A DNA stretch of 64,000 bases from Durusdinium trenchii (taxonomy: Eukaryota; Sar; Dinophyceae; Suessiales; Symbiodiniaceae), in assembly GCA_963970005.1 (NCBI GenBank), contig CAXAMN010023707.1, positions 417,294 through 481,293 on the forward strand, written 5' to 3'. Made by a program: the position numbers and the translations under genes. Shown here in pieces: positions 42,314-52,309 of this stretch; the first letter of the stretch is position 1; every line of letters starts with the position of its first letter. The notes below the pieces were generated by a model. That model was not told the origin of the DNA, searched no databases, and was given only the letters and a program-made list of their open reading frames with translations.

Positions 42314-43204
42314 GTGTCCCTTCTAGTACAGGTGAAAGAGATTCCATGTCTGGTAATTTTAACAACCACTCCCAACAAATCGGTACTATGTGCCAGTTTT
42401 GATGCTAAAGGGATAGATGAGATTCATGATAGTATTACCCCAAAACTGGCAGCCCAGCCTGTGTTGGGTGGGGATAGGCAAAACTGGGTAGATACACCTG
42501 CGAGCTTGACTTATGTATGTCAATTTAGCTTTCATTTTTTGCTTCGCAAGCTGGGGGCAGATCTTTCTCCGATGTCTCTTTCTATTTGTGAATGGTCCTC
42601 AAGAATCAACTTCTGGATGAATGAACAATCGCAAGGCACAATGCCATAGATGAGATATCCCTTGGGGACAAAGTCATAGTTAATGGATGAAGAATCTACC
42701 ACTTCTATAGATGGTCCCAACATGTCTCAACGTTGAGAGTGTTCATGTGAGGCCCTGCCTGAGGACATGATTGGCACCCAGCCATCATGCAATCAACGCA
42801 GTCGACCGTGGTGCCTGTTACTATTACTCATCCGCTGGTGACGCAGGCAGTGAGCAAGTTTCGTGCTTTAGGGCTGCGATGGATGGCAGGGGGGGCTCGA
42901 TTAGGTGTGGCTTTCATATCGAGGGTGGGACAGGAGAGCAATGTGAAATATGGATAAACATGGTACTTTAGAACAACAGGGCTTCTGTGATATGGCTTTG
43001 GCTGAGGCTCAAATTTGTACCATCCAAGCTCACTGGCCTGTGGGTTCCCGGTCTTATTGTAATTACACTAACAAGCAACTGATACTACAGGCAAATGCTA
43101 TTATTGTCCAACAGCCAATTTCGGGACACCGTTGGAATCTCATGTTTGCACCACGAGGGCTGGCCCAGAGTTTCCTGGGCAAGGTGCATCAAGCATGGGA
43201 ATGA
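42314..43204 (+). pseudogene. Coding-like block in shifting frames
   Basis: Three consecutive plus frames look coding: 42314-42649 (LCASFDAKGIDEIHDSITPK, LAAQPVLGGDRQNWVDTPAS), 42771-42971 (RGACYYYSSAGDAGSEQVSC, FRAAMDGRGGSIRCGFHIEG) and 42950-43204 (LEQQGFCDMALAEAQICTIQ, AHWPVGSRSYCNYTNKQLIL, GHRWNLMFAPRGLAQSFLGK). The last two overlap by about 20 bp with a frame change. No introns are needed. This resembles a decayed intronless gene or element; small ORFs are also possible. No family was recognised. Confidence 0.35.
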
Positions 43205-43346
43205 GTCTGTTGATGGAACGGCAAGGACCTAAGGACGGGCACACTGATTGAGTTTGCTTCAACAACCCATCTTCTGAATACAGTGAATGCAGCAGAAACA
43301 GTCAATGTTACAAACTCCTCGACCTGTTTTTGCACCAATATCTGCT

Positions 43347-43546
43347 TCAGAGGTCCGGTTGGTCTGGATGGCTCATGTTTTCCAGTAGCTTCAGTAGCTG
43401 GTTCACCTTGCCCTCGACTGAGATGACGAGCTGGAGTACACCCTCTTGAACAAGAGGGAGGTCTTGGTCTCGCTTCCCAGTGGTCCCAGTGGTCCCTCCG
43501 TCGCGCGTTGTTGGCGTCGCTGGTCGTTTGCCACGGACGCGGGAAG
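43347..43546 (-). CDS. Minus-strand terminal exon beside family A element
   Basis: The minus frame encodes GKRDQDLPLVQEGVLQLVIS, VEGKVNQLLKLLENMSHPDQ and PDL to a stop. LQLVISVEGKVNQLLKLLEN looks like a coiled coil. Its 5' edge abuts the family A element at 43547-43649 in that element's orientation. Confidence 0.4.
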
Positions 43547-43649
43547 CCCAGACGACTGGGACTGCCGCCGAGAAACGGCCAGGGGTGGTTGACTGGGGGT
43601 CAATTGATCGGCATATATGGCAGTCCCATGGAGTGAGTGGGGTGTTGGG
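43547..43649. mobile_element. Family A element, copy at 43.5 kb
   Basis: CCCAGACGACTGGGACTGCC faces GGCAGTCCCATGGAGTGAGT, GGGGTGTTGGG. It is 103 bp with inverted termini and no coding capacity. Confidence 0.65.
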
Positions 43650-44182
43650 CGAGCACGACAGCTCTTCTAGTCGGGGACGACAGCTCGGAAGGTGATCCAC
43701 GTTTTTGCAGACTGCCGTTTGCACAGATCACAGATTCGTTTGAACGTTTGCTCGTGTCACAGCCTTAAAAGAGAACTATAATCGCCTATACATAATATAG
43801 CTTACACAGGTAGTTGGGTTGAGTTCTTGGATCATTTCAGTTACCAGGATGGACAATAAACACCCAAGCAGCGACCTGGTGGCAGAAAGTTCCTCCCAAA
43901 CATGTCGCTCAATGCCAATCCGGGATGATCGAATTTGGATGACCATCCCAGCTGGGGAAAGCAAAGCCAACAGCCCTTTTCCCCGCCGTTTCTTTCAAAA
44001 GAGAGCACTGAGAGACATGTTCCACATATGTTCCACATAACTAGAAACATTAAACTACTGTAGAAAGTGGCAAGAAAAGATTAAACAAACAAACACACAA
44101 GAAAACACACCCCAGCTCCAGAACGCCTGCAACGCCCAGAGACGTCTTTGCTGTCGGAGCGGTCGCCTGGTCGCCTGACCAG

Positions 44183-44239
44183 GTCTATCAGATTCCACCC
44201 GCTTCGTCCTCCACCGGGCACAAGGCGGATGATTGGAAG
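44183..44239 (+). CDS. NECAP: NECAP-like exon A
   Basis: The exon follows CTGACCAG| in phase 0 and encodes VYQIPPASSTGHKADDWK. The frame is open on both sides (GIFADSLRDFSDWFDARR follows), so the 3' edge is inferred from the family, with a GA donor at 44239 as one option. Confidence 0.7.
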
Positions 44240-46514
44240 ACGCTTGGCATTTTCGCGGATTCACTCCGCGATTTCTCGGATTGGTTTGATGCGCGGCGAG
44301 AACCTTCCAGTTTTGGGATGAACACGCAGCAGCTGCCAAAAGATCGGTGGGATCATCTGAAGTTGATGGGGAGGATCGGGGACAATGGTTGGTTGGGATG
44401 CTTTTTCGGAGGTTTTGCAGGGTTTGGATGGCATTTGGTTGGGTTAGCGAGAATGCTGCGATGAGAAGCTGTATGATGACGGACAGGTATGGTGTGCCGT
44501 GAATCAATTGGAGTCACACAGCACGGGGTAGATGAAGATGGAACTGAACACGTTTTGTTGTTTCCCTCCACTAAAAGGATTAATCTTGGACATGGATGCC
44601 TCAACCCATCCAGCTGCACGGGCTCGCCTCTTTTTTCAACACAGCGTTTTCTTTGAGTGGTGCTCTTTCTGTGCAGCATTCAATGGTAAGTTTAAGTGCG
44701 CATTCAACAAAAAGCGGAAATGACATGGAAATGACCCAGTCTCTTAATTCCTGGGCCTTTCCGGCAAGGCCTTTCCGCCCGGCCCTCTGCAGAAATCACC
44801 GATTCGGCACCGATCGAGCCTGCCCAGGAAATGTATTTGGCGAGGCCGGCTTAGGCGAGGAATGGCTTTCGTTTGGAGCGCTTAAGATTCTGACATGTTG
44901 TTGGACGGATGCTTCAGAATGAGACAAAAAAGCAAAATCATAAACGGACTTTGGCAAGCGCATGGTGTTTCCCAACCTTACGACTTGGTAGAAAGCGCAT
45001 CATGAAAGTGCTGCTTGTTTTACTAAAGCATCCTGATTTGATTCGATTGCAGGAGCACTTCTTCTTTCTTCAAGGGGACATGAGTCGACCCATAAATTCC
45101 ATTGTCTTTAATATTCTTTAATAATCCATCACTGTCCCCTCATTGTGGTGATCTCGTGAAAAACAACCCATGCAGTGAGATGTTGGAAGAGCCTCAAGTA
45201 CGAATCGAAGCTGTCAGGGACTGACCCTATCCCAAACACTCCTGCATACAGGGTTCACCGCAATACTGGGGGTCTCATGACTCTCACAGTGACGATGTGT
45301 ATTTGTTTTGTATTTTTGCACAAATCCAGAGCCAATTTGGAGTAAACCCACTTCCCGTCGTGCCAGATCCCCCCCGTGGTCTTCCCTTCCGCGACGCGCC
45401 AGGATCGCTGGGAAGGGCAAAGACCTTTCCGTGAAGCTTTTGGACGGCGGTAGCGGGCGGGCAGATCGTCTCGCGGCGGTTAGAGACGCGGTTTTTGCGC
45501 GGTTGGAAGGATCACATGGTTATCATGGTTTGACGTTTCATGTTTTGTGATTATTTTCTCTTCTAGGTCTTGATTTTGGGAAGATGTATCTGCATATCAT
45601 GAGATCGGCGAGCTCTGTAACATTCTGTATATAATATGTTCTGCATGTGTATGTTTAACCAAACACATGCGGCTTAATGAAGTGTTTGAAACGCTGTTTC
45701 TTGGAACCTCAGAGACTCCATCCAAAGGCCCCCTCTCGGCGAAGCAGATCCCGCGGTCCCCAGGTGTTACAGACTACTATATAAAGAATCGAACTTTCAG
45801 ACCTACGTTTTGGTTGGAGTTTCCCAAGTCTGGCTGGAACACATCGCTTCGCATTCCTAACTCCTCTAGACTCTACGCTAGACACTGGAGCAGATGAAGA
45901 ATGATGAAGATGTATTTTTTTAACATTTATGATAGCGCCCCATCCGAGCCTTGGAGCTTCTCCCCTTTGCCAGGAACCTCTTCGCGCAGTGTGCAATCCC
46001 GAACGGGGACTACACCAACTATGTGGCCCGACTCGCAGTTGGTGCAGTCGGATGTGCCAGATGGTCCCCGGAGCTGCTGGGTGTGGCAAGGGACCGAGCC
46101 CGAGCCTTGCGTCGCCTCCAGAGCCTCCGTGTTCACCTCTTTAGGGCCACGAATTCCTCACCACACCAGTTGAAACCGAAATGACATCTATGTACAAATT
46201 GTGTATGTTCTAATGTATGTTCATTGTATAAATATATATGTTCATCCACATTGTCCTAATTCCATATATGTTCACACATCCTCACCCATCGACATATATA
46301 ATATATGTATATATATGTCCAAATTCCACGGTCACCACATATTTCACACATCCAATCTTACAACCATGCATCTCCCACACCCCACGCCATGGGCGCGCGA
46401 CCCCCAATCGGCCGCCGGGCGCGGCCGTGCCGTTGGGCCGCCCTTGCCTCACGAGGTGGAGCGCGTCGTCGACTCGAGCCGCTACTTCGTTCTGAAGATC
46501 ACCAACGGCGACCG
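44183..46514 (+). CDS. NECAP: NECAP-like PHear-domain gene (partial exon set)
   Basis: Four plus-strand exons match, in order, the N-terminal PHear domain of NECAP, a cytosolic adaptor-ear-binding protein of clathrin-coated vesicles. They are 44183-44239 (VYQIPPASSTGHKADDWK), 45403-45456 (IAGKGKDLSVKLLDGGS), 45974-46022 (NLFAQCAIPNGDYTNY) and 46456-46514 (VERVVDSSRYFVLKITNGD). Family hallmarks are VYxIPP...DWK, KGK...KLxD..SG-xLFAQ and VVDSSRYFVLxI. The second and third exons join in phase only with a GC donor (|GCGGGC at 45457). The fourth also ends at GC. The first ends at GA or AC. Missing pieces are the start exon, a short piece holding the WxGRLR motif, and the downstream FIGxGFxDRxxAFDF exon. 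Non-GT donors are typical of dinoflagellates. Confidence 0.8.
44645..44685 (+). CDS. Micro-exon with textbook sites
   Basis: This 41-bp segment lies between TTTTTTCAACACAG| and |GTAAGT and encodes VFFEWCSFCAAFN. It lies between NECAP exons A and B, but its phases do not join them, so it is either from another transcript or not used. Confidence 0.3.
44740..44922 (+). CDS. Candidate terminal exon
   Basis: The frame encodes NSWAFPARPFRPALCRNHRF, GTDRACPGNVFGEAGLGEEW, LSFGALKILTCCWTDASE and stops at 44920-44922. It also lies inside the span of the NECAP-like gene, so it may be a chance frame. No family was recognised. Confidence 0.25.
   Translation, partial: SLNSWAFPARPFRPALCRNHRFGTDRACPGNVFGEAGLGEEWLSFGALKILTCCWTDASE
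45403..45456 (+). CDS. NECAP: NECAP-like exon B
   Basis: It starts after CGCGCCAG| with one base completing an Arg codon (RI of RLRI) and encodes IAGKGKDLSVKLLDGGS. It ends with two bases of a Gly codon before GCGGGC. Confidence 0.75.
45974..46022 (+). CDS. NECAP: NECAP-like exon C
   Basis: It starts after CTTTGCCAG| with one base that completes Gly, giving the family junction SG-NLFAQC. It ends before GTGGCC in phase 0. The frame could read on as YVARLA to a GT at 46038; continued reading reaches a stop at 46184. Confidence 0.75.
46240..46325. repeat. ATATATGTTC-type short repeats
   Basis: ATATATGTTCATCCACA, ATATATGTTCACACATCC and alternating AT runs lie inside the intron between NECAP exons C and D. 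Confidence 0.7.
46456..46514 (+). CDS. NECAP: NECAP-like exon D
   Basis: It starts in phase 0 after CTCACGAG| and encodes VERVVDSSRYFVLKITNGD, the most conserved NECAP segment. It ends with two bases of an Arg codon before GCACCT. Its last 14 bases are repeated exactly at 46572-46585. Confidence 0.8.
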
Positions 46515-47735
46515 GCACCTCGGCCCACAACACTCGAGGAGCCGAAATCGGAACGAGCTCGAGGAGAGCAAACCAACGGCGACCGCATGAGACGAAATCC
46601 GAAGACCACGTTGGTCTCAGGGAGTGGTTGGCTGTGTGTTTCTTTTTTTTTTCACAAGACCACGTTAGTCTCAGGGAGGGGTTGGCTGTGGTGCTGTTGG
46701 GTGTGTTCGTTTTGTTTTTTTCCGCGATGTGCATGGTTAGGAGTGGTAGTGTTGTTTGGGACGTGCAGATAGCATCATATAATCATATCCTTAGGTAGCA
46801 TCAATCATGCAGCTCTTGGCTGGTGTGGTGCGCTGATTGCATGGGATGTGCTTGGTTAGTGGCAAGTGATCAATGGGACAGGTGATCAGTGGGTGACCAA
46901 TGAAGATGATCGGAATGGATTTGGAATCAACATCAATCCAAAATTGGACAAAGAACCCTTCAGAGAAACTCTTTAAAGACTTGTGTGGTCTTCTTTTTAG
47001 ACAGGTGGTCAATGAAGTGTTTGGGACGCTGAATTCCTGAGACTGAGTTGCTTATGCATGCTAAGAAAAATACCACCCAAACAGCTTAACAGCATGTTTA
47101 TGCATCAGCTTGGCGACCCCATGTGCACCAGCTCGGGGACATGAGAGCTGTTTGACCTGGGAAAGTGAGGCGCCCAGGTTCGGGCGATGTTTGGAAGTAT
47201 GTGGATCTCTAGAGGTGATCCAGGTGTGTGAAGCTGTGAATTTATACAACGTGAAGAGCATGGTGAGAAGAAAGAGACAGAGTAGGAGCGAGGACAACCG
47301 CTTCTTTCATTCAGTGGCCTCACAGTTCGGAGGAGAGGAGTGAAGATGCATGAATTGCTAGACATGGGGATATCAAGAATACAAGTCAGGATCATGCTCA
47401 TGTGTTTACCCATCTGGACAGTCTTATATAACGTACAATATAACTAGTTCAAAGAAAAAACCAGTCGATAGCAGAAAAAAAGTAAATCTGATGAATCTTC
47501 ATGAATCTTCCAACCGTTGTCCGCGGAGCCTGGAACTTCCTGCCGACCGCGGTCCTTTTGGGCTCAGTGACAGTTTTGCCTTACGGGCGGCCACAAGACT
47601 CGGGCCGTGGGGGCCCTCAGCGAAGAAGGATGGACCTCCCCATCGAACATGTGGTCCCCAAAGAGAAACACCGGTAAAAGTGTCTACACTTTTACGGATT
47701 TACCTTTGTATCTAATTAATTATGGGTTCAGTTTA
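46515..47735. other. Spacer after NECAP exon D; missing 3' exon not found
   Basis: I looked here for the family's FIGxGFxDRxxAFDFN exon and did not find it. There is a 14-bp direct repeat (46501 and 46572), a duplicated TGGTCTCAGGGAGTGGTTGG-like segment (46610 and 46660), and a GC-rich frame at 47510-47660 of unclear value. Confidence 0.45.
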
Positions 47736-47969
47736 CTGGTTTGTAGAGGAAACATGGGATTTTGCATCCCACACGCTCAGATTTTCTGGTGTTACTGGCA
47801 GAGGGTGGGTATGAACTACACCATGGTGACCAATCGAGACATGCGGGGCTTGCCAAACCCACCAGGGCCTGTGTTTGAAATTGGTGAGCTGTATTCAAAC
47901 CAACAAGCTCTTCTGCCGCCAAGAAGTTTCGGTTGGTCACATGCACTTCTGGCCTTTTTCTTACTCTAA
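47736..47969 (+). CDS. Candidate ORF, unknown protein
   Basis: The frame encodes GNMGFCIPHAQIFWCYWQRV, GMNYTMVTNRDMRGLPNPPG, PVFEIGELYSNQQALLPPRS and FGWSHALLAFFLL to a stop. The N-terminus may start upstream. Codon bias is moderate. No family was recognised. Confidence 0.35.
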   Translation: MVCRGNMGFCIPHAQIFWCYWQRVGMNYTMVTNRDMRGLPNPPGPVFEIGELYSNQQALLPPRSFGWSHALLAFFLL

Positions 47970-48022
47970 ATATACCAGAGCCCCTTAGAGGTGTCTATCA
48001 ATAGCCAGCCCCTTAGACCGAG

Positions 48023-48343
48023 GTGATTCGGGGCATGTCCATTCACCACCCCAAATTCCCGGGGGTGTGTACATATAGAGAGGGAAGGAGAGAGAGACAC
48101 AGAGAGGTTCTGTACCAGCAATGGTTTTCAGAAGCCGAACTAGACTATCCGATACTCCAGGTTACGGGTCCAACGGACAGTCACAGAACCGTTGGTTTTT
48201 CCAACGAGGGACGACTGAAGGACAAACGGTGTCGTTTTGTCCCGGTCTGTCTCGGTGTACCGTCTCGCTGCAGGCGAGACGGGGAGGAAGACATGCCACC
48301 GAGCTGCATTGGTTCTTGGGGGTGTGGGTTCTTGGGGCAGTGA
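48023..48343 (+). CDS. 106-codon ORF, unknown protein
   Basis: The frame encodes REVLYQQWFSEAELDYPILQ, VTGPTDSHRTVGFSNEGRLK, then DKRCRFVPVCLGVPSRCRRD and stops at 48341-48343. Two other frames are partly open. No family was recognised. Confidence 0.3.
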   Translation: MIRGMSIHHPKFPGVCTYREGRRERHREVLYQQWFSEAELDYPILQVTGPTDSHRTVGFSNEGRLKDKRCRFVPVCLGVPSRCRRDGEEDMPPSCIGSWGCGFLGQ

Positions 48344-48559
48344 GGTTCTTTTCTTGTTAGTGATGGATGTGGTTTATGTGTGTTTCATTTTGGTCATGTC
48401 GGTGTTTTCTGGCCAAATCAGAGTCAAGTTGTTGGGACCCTTTTTTTCGACACCGTGCTTTCCACTCGTGCCAACTTGATGGGTTGTCTCACCCGTGTCG
48501 GGCCGTGTCGGGGTGTTTTAAATCACTGCATGTTGGGATACCTCGTTGTAACCGGCCTC

Positions 48560-48739
48560 ATGCCGGACCGGCCTCACCGGTACCGGAAATGCGGCGCGGT
48601 TTCGCCTGAGGAGCCGGCCGGAGATCGCCAAGCTCCTAAGGTTGGGGCGAATGACTGGGGCGAGACATACTGGTACCATGGAATGGGTCTGACTGTCACA
48701 TACGAACTCATCAGCCAGACGAACTCATCACATGGTTAA
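48560..48739 (+). CDS. Candidate terminal exon
   Basis: The frame encodes RPHRYRKCGAVSPEEPAGDR, QAPKVGANDWGETYWYHGMG, then LTVTYELISQTNSSHG and a stop. GC3 is good up to 48670. The start is not fixed; the frame is open upstream to 48380. Confidence 0.4.
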   Translation: MPDRPHRYRKCGAVSPEEPAGDRQAPKVGANDWGETYWYHGMGLTVTYELISQTNSSHG

Positions 48740-48793
48740 TAACGAAGAGTAGAATTCTTCCTGATCTTATAAAGAGTCGTCGTCCGATGGCAG

Positions 48794-48966
48794 GGTCCGG
48801 CGCCATCCACTTCCATGTTGATGTGTTCGGCAGAGTGGACGAAAGGAATGAGGGTGGTTGGATCCAAAGGAACCTCCATGGCCCTCATGGCCCTCATTCC
48901 CTACTTGTTTTCTATTTGTGTCGAAGGACTCTGCGCGTTGAAGACTTCAAAGACCTCAGTAATTAG
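48794..48966 (+). CDS. Candidate terminal exon
   Basis: After CGATGGCAG| the frame encodes SGAIHFHVDVFGRVDERNEG, GWIQRNLHGPHGPHSLLVFY, then LCRRTLRVEDFKDLSN and TAG 48964-48966. It contains a CATGGCCCT repeat (LHGPHGPH). No family was recognised. Confidence 0.4.
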
Positions 48967-49160
48967 GTGTTTAGACACAAGACACAAACACATGCAGGCT
49001 TTTGGAGAATCTGTTCGCACAACTTCCATTTGATAAGCTCAATAGTTGATGGAGGTGATGATTTGCTTCGCCAGCCTGGTTGAAGAAGGGAGAGTAGGCA
49101 CAGCCTTGGCAGATAAAGGTCGGGGGTAAACATCATGAAGCTCTGAGGAGACTGATCCCT

Positions 49161-49206
49161 TGTGGTAGGGGCTCCTGGCCTTACTGCTAGCAACAAGAAG
49201 CTACTA
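49161..49206. repeat. GCTACTAG-type minisatellite fragment
   Basis: GGGGCTCCTGGCC and CTAGCAACAAGAAGCTACTA are two blocks of the dispersed family, ending 33 bp before the exon at 49240. Confidence 0.8.
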
Positions 49207-49239
49207 ACATTGTATGTTGATGTATTATGTTGTTTGCAG

Positions 49240-49658
49240 CAGGATCCATCCTCAAGAGTCATTGGTTTCAAGAGTCTCTTCACCTCCTGGACAGCCTGCA
49301 GGCCCTGCAGGTAGGTCGTTTCCAAATGGTTCCTGGAGGTACATCATGCTTACACCTTCAGACAGTTGGGGGCGTGCCTACTGGAGCCGATCCACACAAC
49401 TTGAGTGCTCACCTGCAGATCTCACATGATCGAAACACCATCCGAAACGTCACGGACAGAGATGAGTTTTGAAATGCATTCCTGGTTCAGGTTCGTCCAA
49501 GCTCCAAAGTCGCGGGATGTCCTAAGCACCAGCCCGGTTGCAGGGGCGGCGGCCGATACAAGCACGACATTATCCCAGATTTGGAGAAGCACTTGGAGGA
49601 CGCGGAGCGGAGCGAAAAAGGGAAAAGGTGGAAGCTCCAGAGGAGCGTCATCTCTTGA
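49240..49658 (+). CDS. Three-exon gene end, unknown charged protein
   Basis: Three exons join with matching phases. 49240-49310 (GTTTGCAG| to |GTAGGT) encodes GSILKSHWFQESLHLLDSLQ then ALQ. 49419-49465 (CACCTGCAG| to |GTTTTG) encodes ISHDRNTIRNVTDRD plus two bases of a Glu codon. 49544-49658 (CCGGTTGCAG|) completes it and encodes GGRYKHDIIPDLEKHLEDAE then RSEKGKRWKLQRSVIS and a stop. Introns are 108 and 78 bp. The C-terminal part is highly charged and helical. No family was recognised; upstream exons were not found. Confidence 0.6.
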
Positions 49659-49954
49659 GCAGAAGCTCTTGATGGTGTAGGGAGAAAAGCCCTGAGGCTG
49701 CGTCAAGGGAATGAGGCCATCTCACAAATCTCTAGTCTCTTCGGCTGGCTTGAGGGGACGGTGATGTTGCAAGCTGAAATCACTTGAATCTTGAAACATC
49801 TTGAAACCAACTTATTCCATAGATGCCCCCTTTCAAGGTGCTCTATTTTTTCACGAAGCTGCAATGTTGACATGATGTTGTGCTTACGGTTCCTCAGTGA
49901 CTCAGGGGTTTGTCCCTTAGCTATATCTGTAGGGCTTGGCCCTTTCCGCCTCAG

Positions 49955-49994
49955 GTGGGGTGGTTAGACCTGCCCACCTACCAGTTGGATCTAG
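49955..49994 (+). CDS. Candidate micro-exon
   Basis: This 40-bp segment lies between CCGCCTCAG| and |GTATGT and encodes VGWLDLPTYQLDL. Both splice sites are good. Confidence 0.35.
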
Positions 49995-50240
49995 GTATGT
50001 GATTATGTTAAATATTGACAGGTTGAAAACCCATGACCCTTCTCCAAGTCAACATGTTTTTTTTGCGCGGATGAACATGGATGGAACACCGACGAAAGCT
50101 GGGCCTCTGAAGACGCTGACATGGAGATAAACCCCTTTCAACGTGGCACCTGAGATGTTTTCATTTGTTTCTTGGGTTAGTGCATGAGAGGTTCACCGTC
50201 ATCAAGCACTTGAAGAGTACAGCAAGATGATCCATCGCAG

Positions 50241-50328
50241 GTGATGCATCCTGTCCTCAAGAATGCTCCCGTTTTTGTTTCATCCGGGACAGGACTTATT
50301 CTGAGTCAACACCGGTGGAGGGTACATG
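50241..50328 (+). CDS. Internal exon
   Basis: This 88-bp segment lies between CCATCGCAG| and |GTAAGA. It encodes VMHPVLKNAPVFVSSGTGLI then LSQHRWRVH. Textbook sites flank it. No family was recognised. Confidence 0.45.
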
Positions 50329-50643
50329 GTAAGATGACTACTGACTACTGTATAGACTTGCTTCCGTGGAAGGAAAGCAACCTGTTCCGCTGCTTTTTTT
50401 GCCCGTCGCTTGATTGCGGTAGAGGAGATCAATAGCCTCTTCGTGCATGGGGATTCACCTTGGCCATTCGAACACGACCCACCATGCTGGGAGAGTGAGA
50501 TGATCATTCGATTTCCACATGGTTTTCACCAGCCTTGTGAGGGTTTGTCGGATCCAGGATCAGCTGGAGCAAGACTTCTTCGACCCTGAGGCCAACTTGG
50601 CACTCCTGAAGTCTCCTGCCCAGACAGTCTCCACGCGCGGTGT

Positions 50644-51120
50644 GTGTTTTTTTGGGGGGGTCCTGCGGGCGGGTGGACCAGCGGGTGTTTGAGAAACAGC
50701 CGGATCCTACGCAGTCAGTGCATAACTCGTTTCACCATTTTTGGGGGGAGAAGGATTTCAGCAGATAGAGAGTTCGCTTCACTTTTTCAAGGTCAGAGAT
50801 CGTCTCCTGCTTCGGCCACTGCCAAAAAATGGGTCAAATCCATTGTGGATGATGCAATCTGGAATCGCTCGTGTATCCTGTTTGCCCATAGGGTCCCCTT
50901 TTTTGGGATTGACCGAACTTCAGCTCCTTTCACAAGCAGAGCAGAAGTCCGTATCCGAGCGAGGCTGTATCTCCTCCATCCTGAGAAGACCAGCATCCCC
51001 GCGATCGAGGGGATCTTGCTGAAGGCGAGTCCAGTGAAGGGACAGAGGGTATTAGAGGGTCTTTTCTGGTCAAGGCGAGGCTGCTTCGTAGAAGCCTCTC
51101 AAGCAATCAACTTTTTGTAG
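50644..51120 (+). CDS. 158-codon ORF, unknown protein
   Basis: From about residue 40 the frame is convincingly protein-like: ADREFASLFQGQRSSPASAT, AKKWVKSIVDDAIWNRSCIL, FAHRVPFFGIDRTSAPFTSR, AEVRIRARLYLLHPEKTSIP, AIEGILLKASPVKGQRVLEG, ending FVEASQAINFL. The first 40 codons cross a G-run and may be intron; the acceptor GATTTCAG| at 50761 is a candidate exon start. No family was recognised. Confidence 0.45.
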   Translation: MFFWGGPAGGWTSGCLRNSRILRSQCITRFTIFGGRRISADREFASLFQGQRSSPASATAKKWVKSIVDDAIWNRSCILFAHRVPFFGIDRTSAPFTSRAEVRIRARLYLLHPEKTSIPAIEGILLKASPVKGQRVLEGLFWSRRGCFVEASQAINFL

Positions 51121-51943
51121 AGATTCTTTGCTGAAGCCCTTTGTCAAAGTGACACATTGACATTTGGTTCTTAAGGTGTTAGTGAATTGTAGACCGAAGG
51201 CCGAAAGAATCTGACCCGCAAAATAATGATTAAGAGTTTTTCAGTTGTTGGCTGCAGGACCATGCAAGGTTGTTTGTTGTTGAAACCTGGAAGGTGGCAG
51301 ATGTACAGCAACGGACTGGGCACTGCATGCTGTTGGCTAGAAGAGATAAGAAGAACAAGTTGAGTTTTTCATGAAATTCATGAAATTAGGTTTTCTTGAG
51401 TGCCTATCGAAGGGTTCGAATCTGGGTGCGGTGCTCCAACGTCTGGCCTTTCCATGGGCTTCTGTCCATTTCACCGCGTGCAGGCGTTGATGGCCTATCC
51501 AGCGACGCACTTCTCCCTTTGCATGTTTCAGATCCCTGAGAAGTGACCTTCAAACGAATTTGCACTCCCAGGCAGTTGTTTTTTCCCTTTTCTTTCTCCA
51601 TATTTCTCATTGGTTTCCATAGTAGGCAGTCCAGAATGGCACAAAAAGGACCAAAGGGCTTTGATTTGGTGGACTTGGGGTGGCTCCCCACTGACCAGGA
51701 CCGGGGCGGGCTCCGGTTTGCCCGAGGTCGTGTCCGAGGATCGGACCCAGTCTGACAAAGAGGAGTCACTTGCAGACTGCAACTGTAGACATGCAGACTG
51801 TATAGAGAGGCACAATAGAGGCATACTGCATGTATAATCATATATAAACATACACATACTATAATGGACAACATCATGTCGAACAAAAACTGCAGCCAAG
51901 TCCTGACAATCGCTGCTTAGACTCTTTGGCTCCATCTCGGCAG

Positions 51944-52067
51944 CGTGTGGCCTGGGCACCCAATGGGGCCGCGTTTGCCGGAGCAGTTGGCCTTGCAGCC
52001 GACGGAGGTCGTGGATCTGGAGGATGACTGGACTGGCAGCAAGCTGGTAGAGGTGGAGCTGGAAGAC
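51944..52067 (+). CDS. Internal exon, acidic C-terminal half
   Basis: This 124-bp exon lies between CATCTCGGCAG| and |GTAAGG. It encodes VWPGHPMGPRLPEQLALQPT, EVVDLEDDWTGSKLVEVELE then D, ending in phase 0. GC3 is high and the donor is near-consensus. No family was recognised. A 206-codon minus frame covers the region but lacks this codon bias. Confidence 0.55.
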
Positions 52068-52309
52068 GTAAGGATGGGAAGAGTTCTGAAGGAGGGACGT
52101 TATTTTTGTTTGTTTGAAGCTAACTGAAGAGGTAGTAGTGGAGTTCATGGAGGCCTTTATCCGATTTTATCCTTATCTTCCAAGAAACACCTCATATCGT
52201 TACATATCTTGGGGGTGTCCTATTTCCTGTAACAGTTACCACTATGTTTGAACAAGGCCTTTACTAACCCAATGTATATTGGCCATACTGTTGCACTCTA
52301 CTAGTAGGC

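Noticed and set aside
45308-45403. Upstream extension of NECAP exon B (PWSSLPRRA)
   Set aside because: The Trp-to-Arg-Ile spacing does not match the family WxGRLRI motif and an AG acceptor immediately precedes the conserved part.
51413-51450. GGGTTCGAATCTGGG, resembling a tRNA T-arm
   Set aside because: No matching D-arm, anticodon stem or acceptor stem can be folded around it; the similar GGGTTCGAATGC at 6101 also fails.
51404-52148. Minus ORFs of 160 and 206 codons
   Set aside because: Two frames overlap each other and the plus exon at 51944-52067, which has high GC3 and a GTAAGG donor, lies antisense within them.
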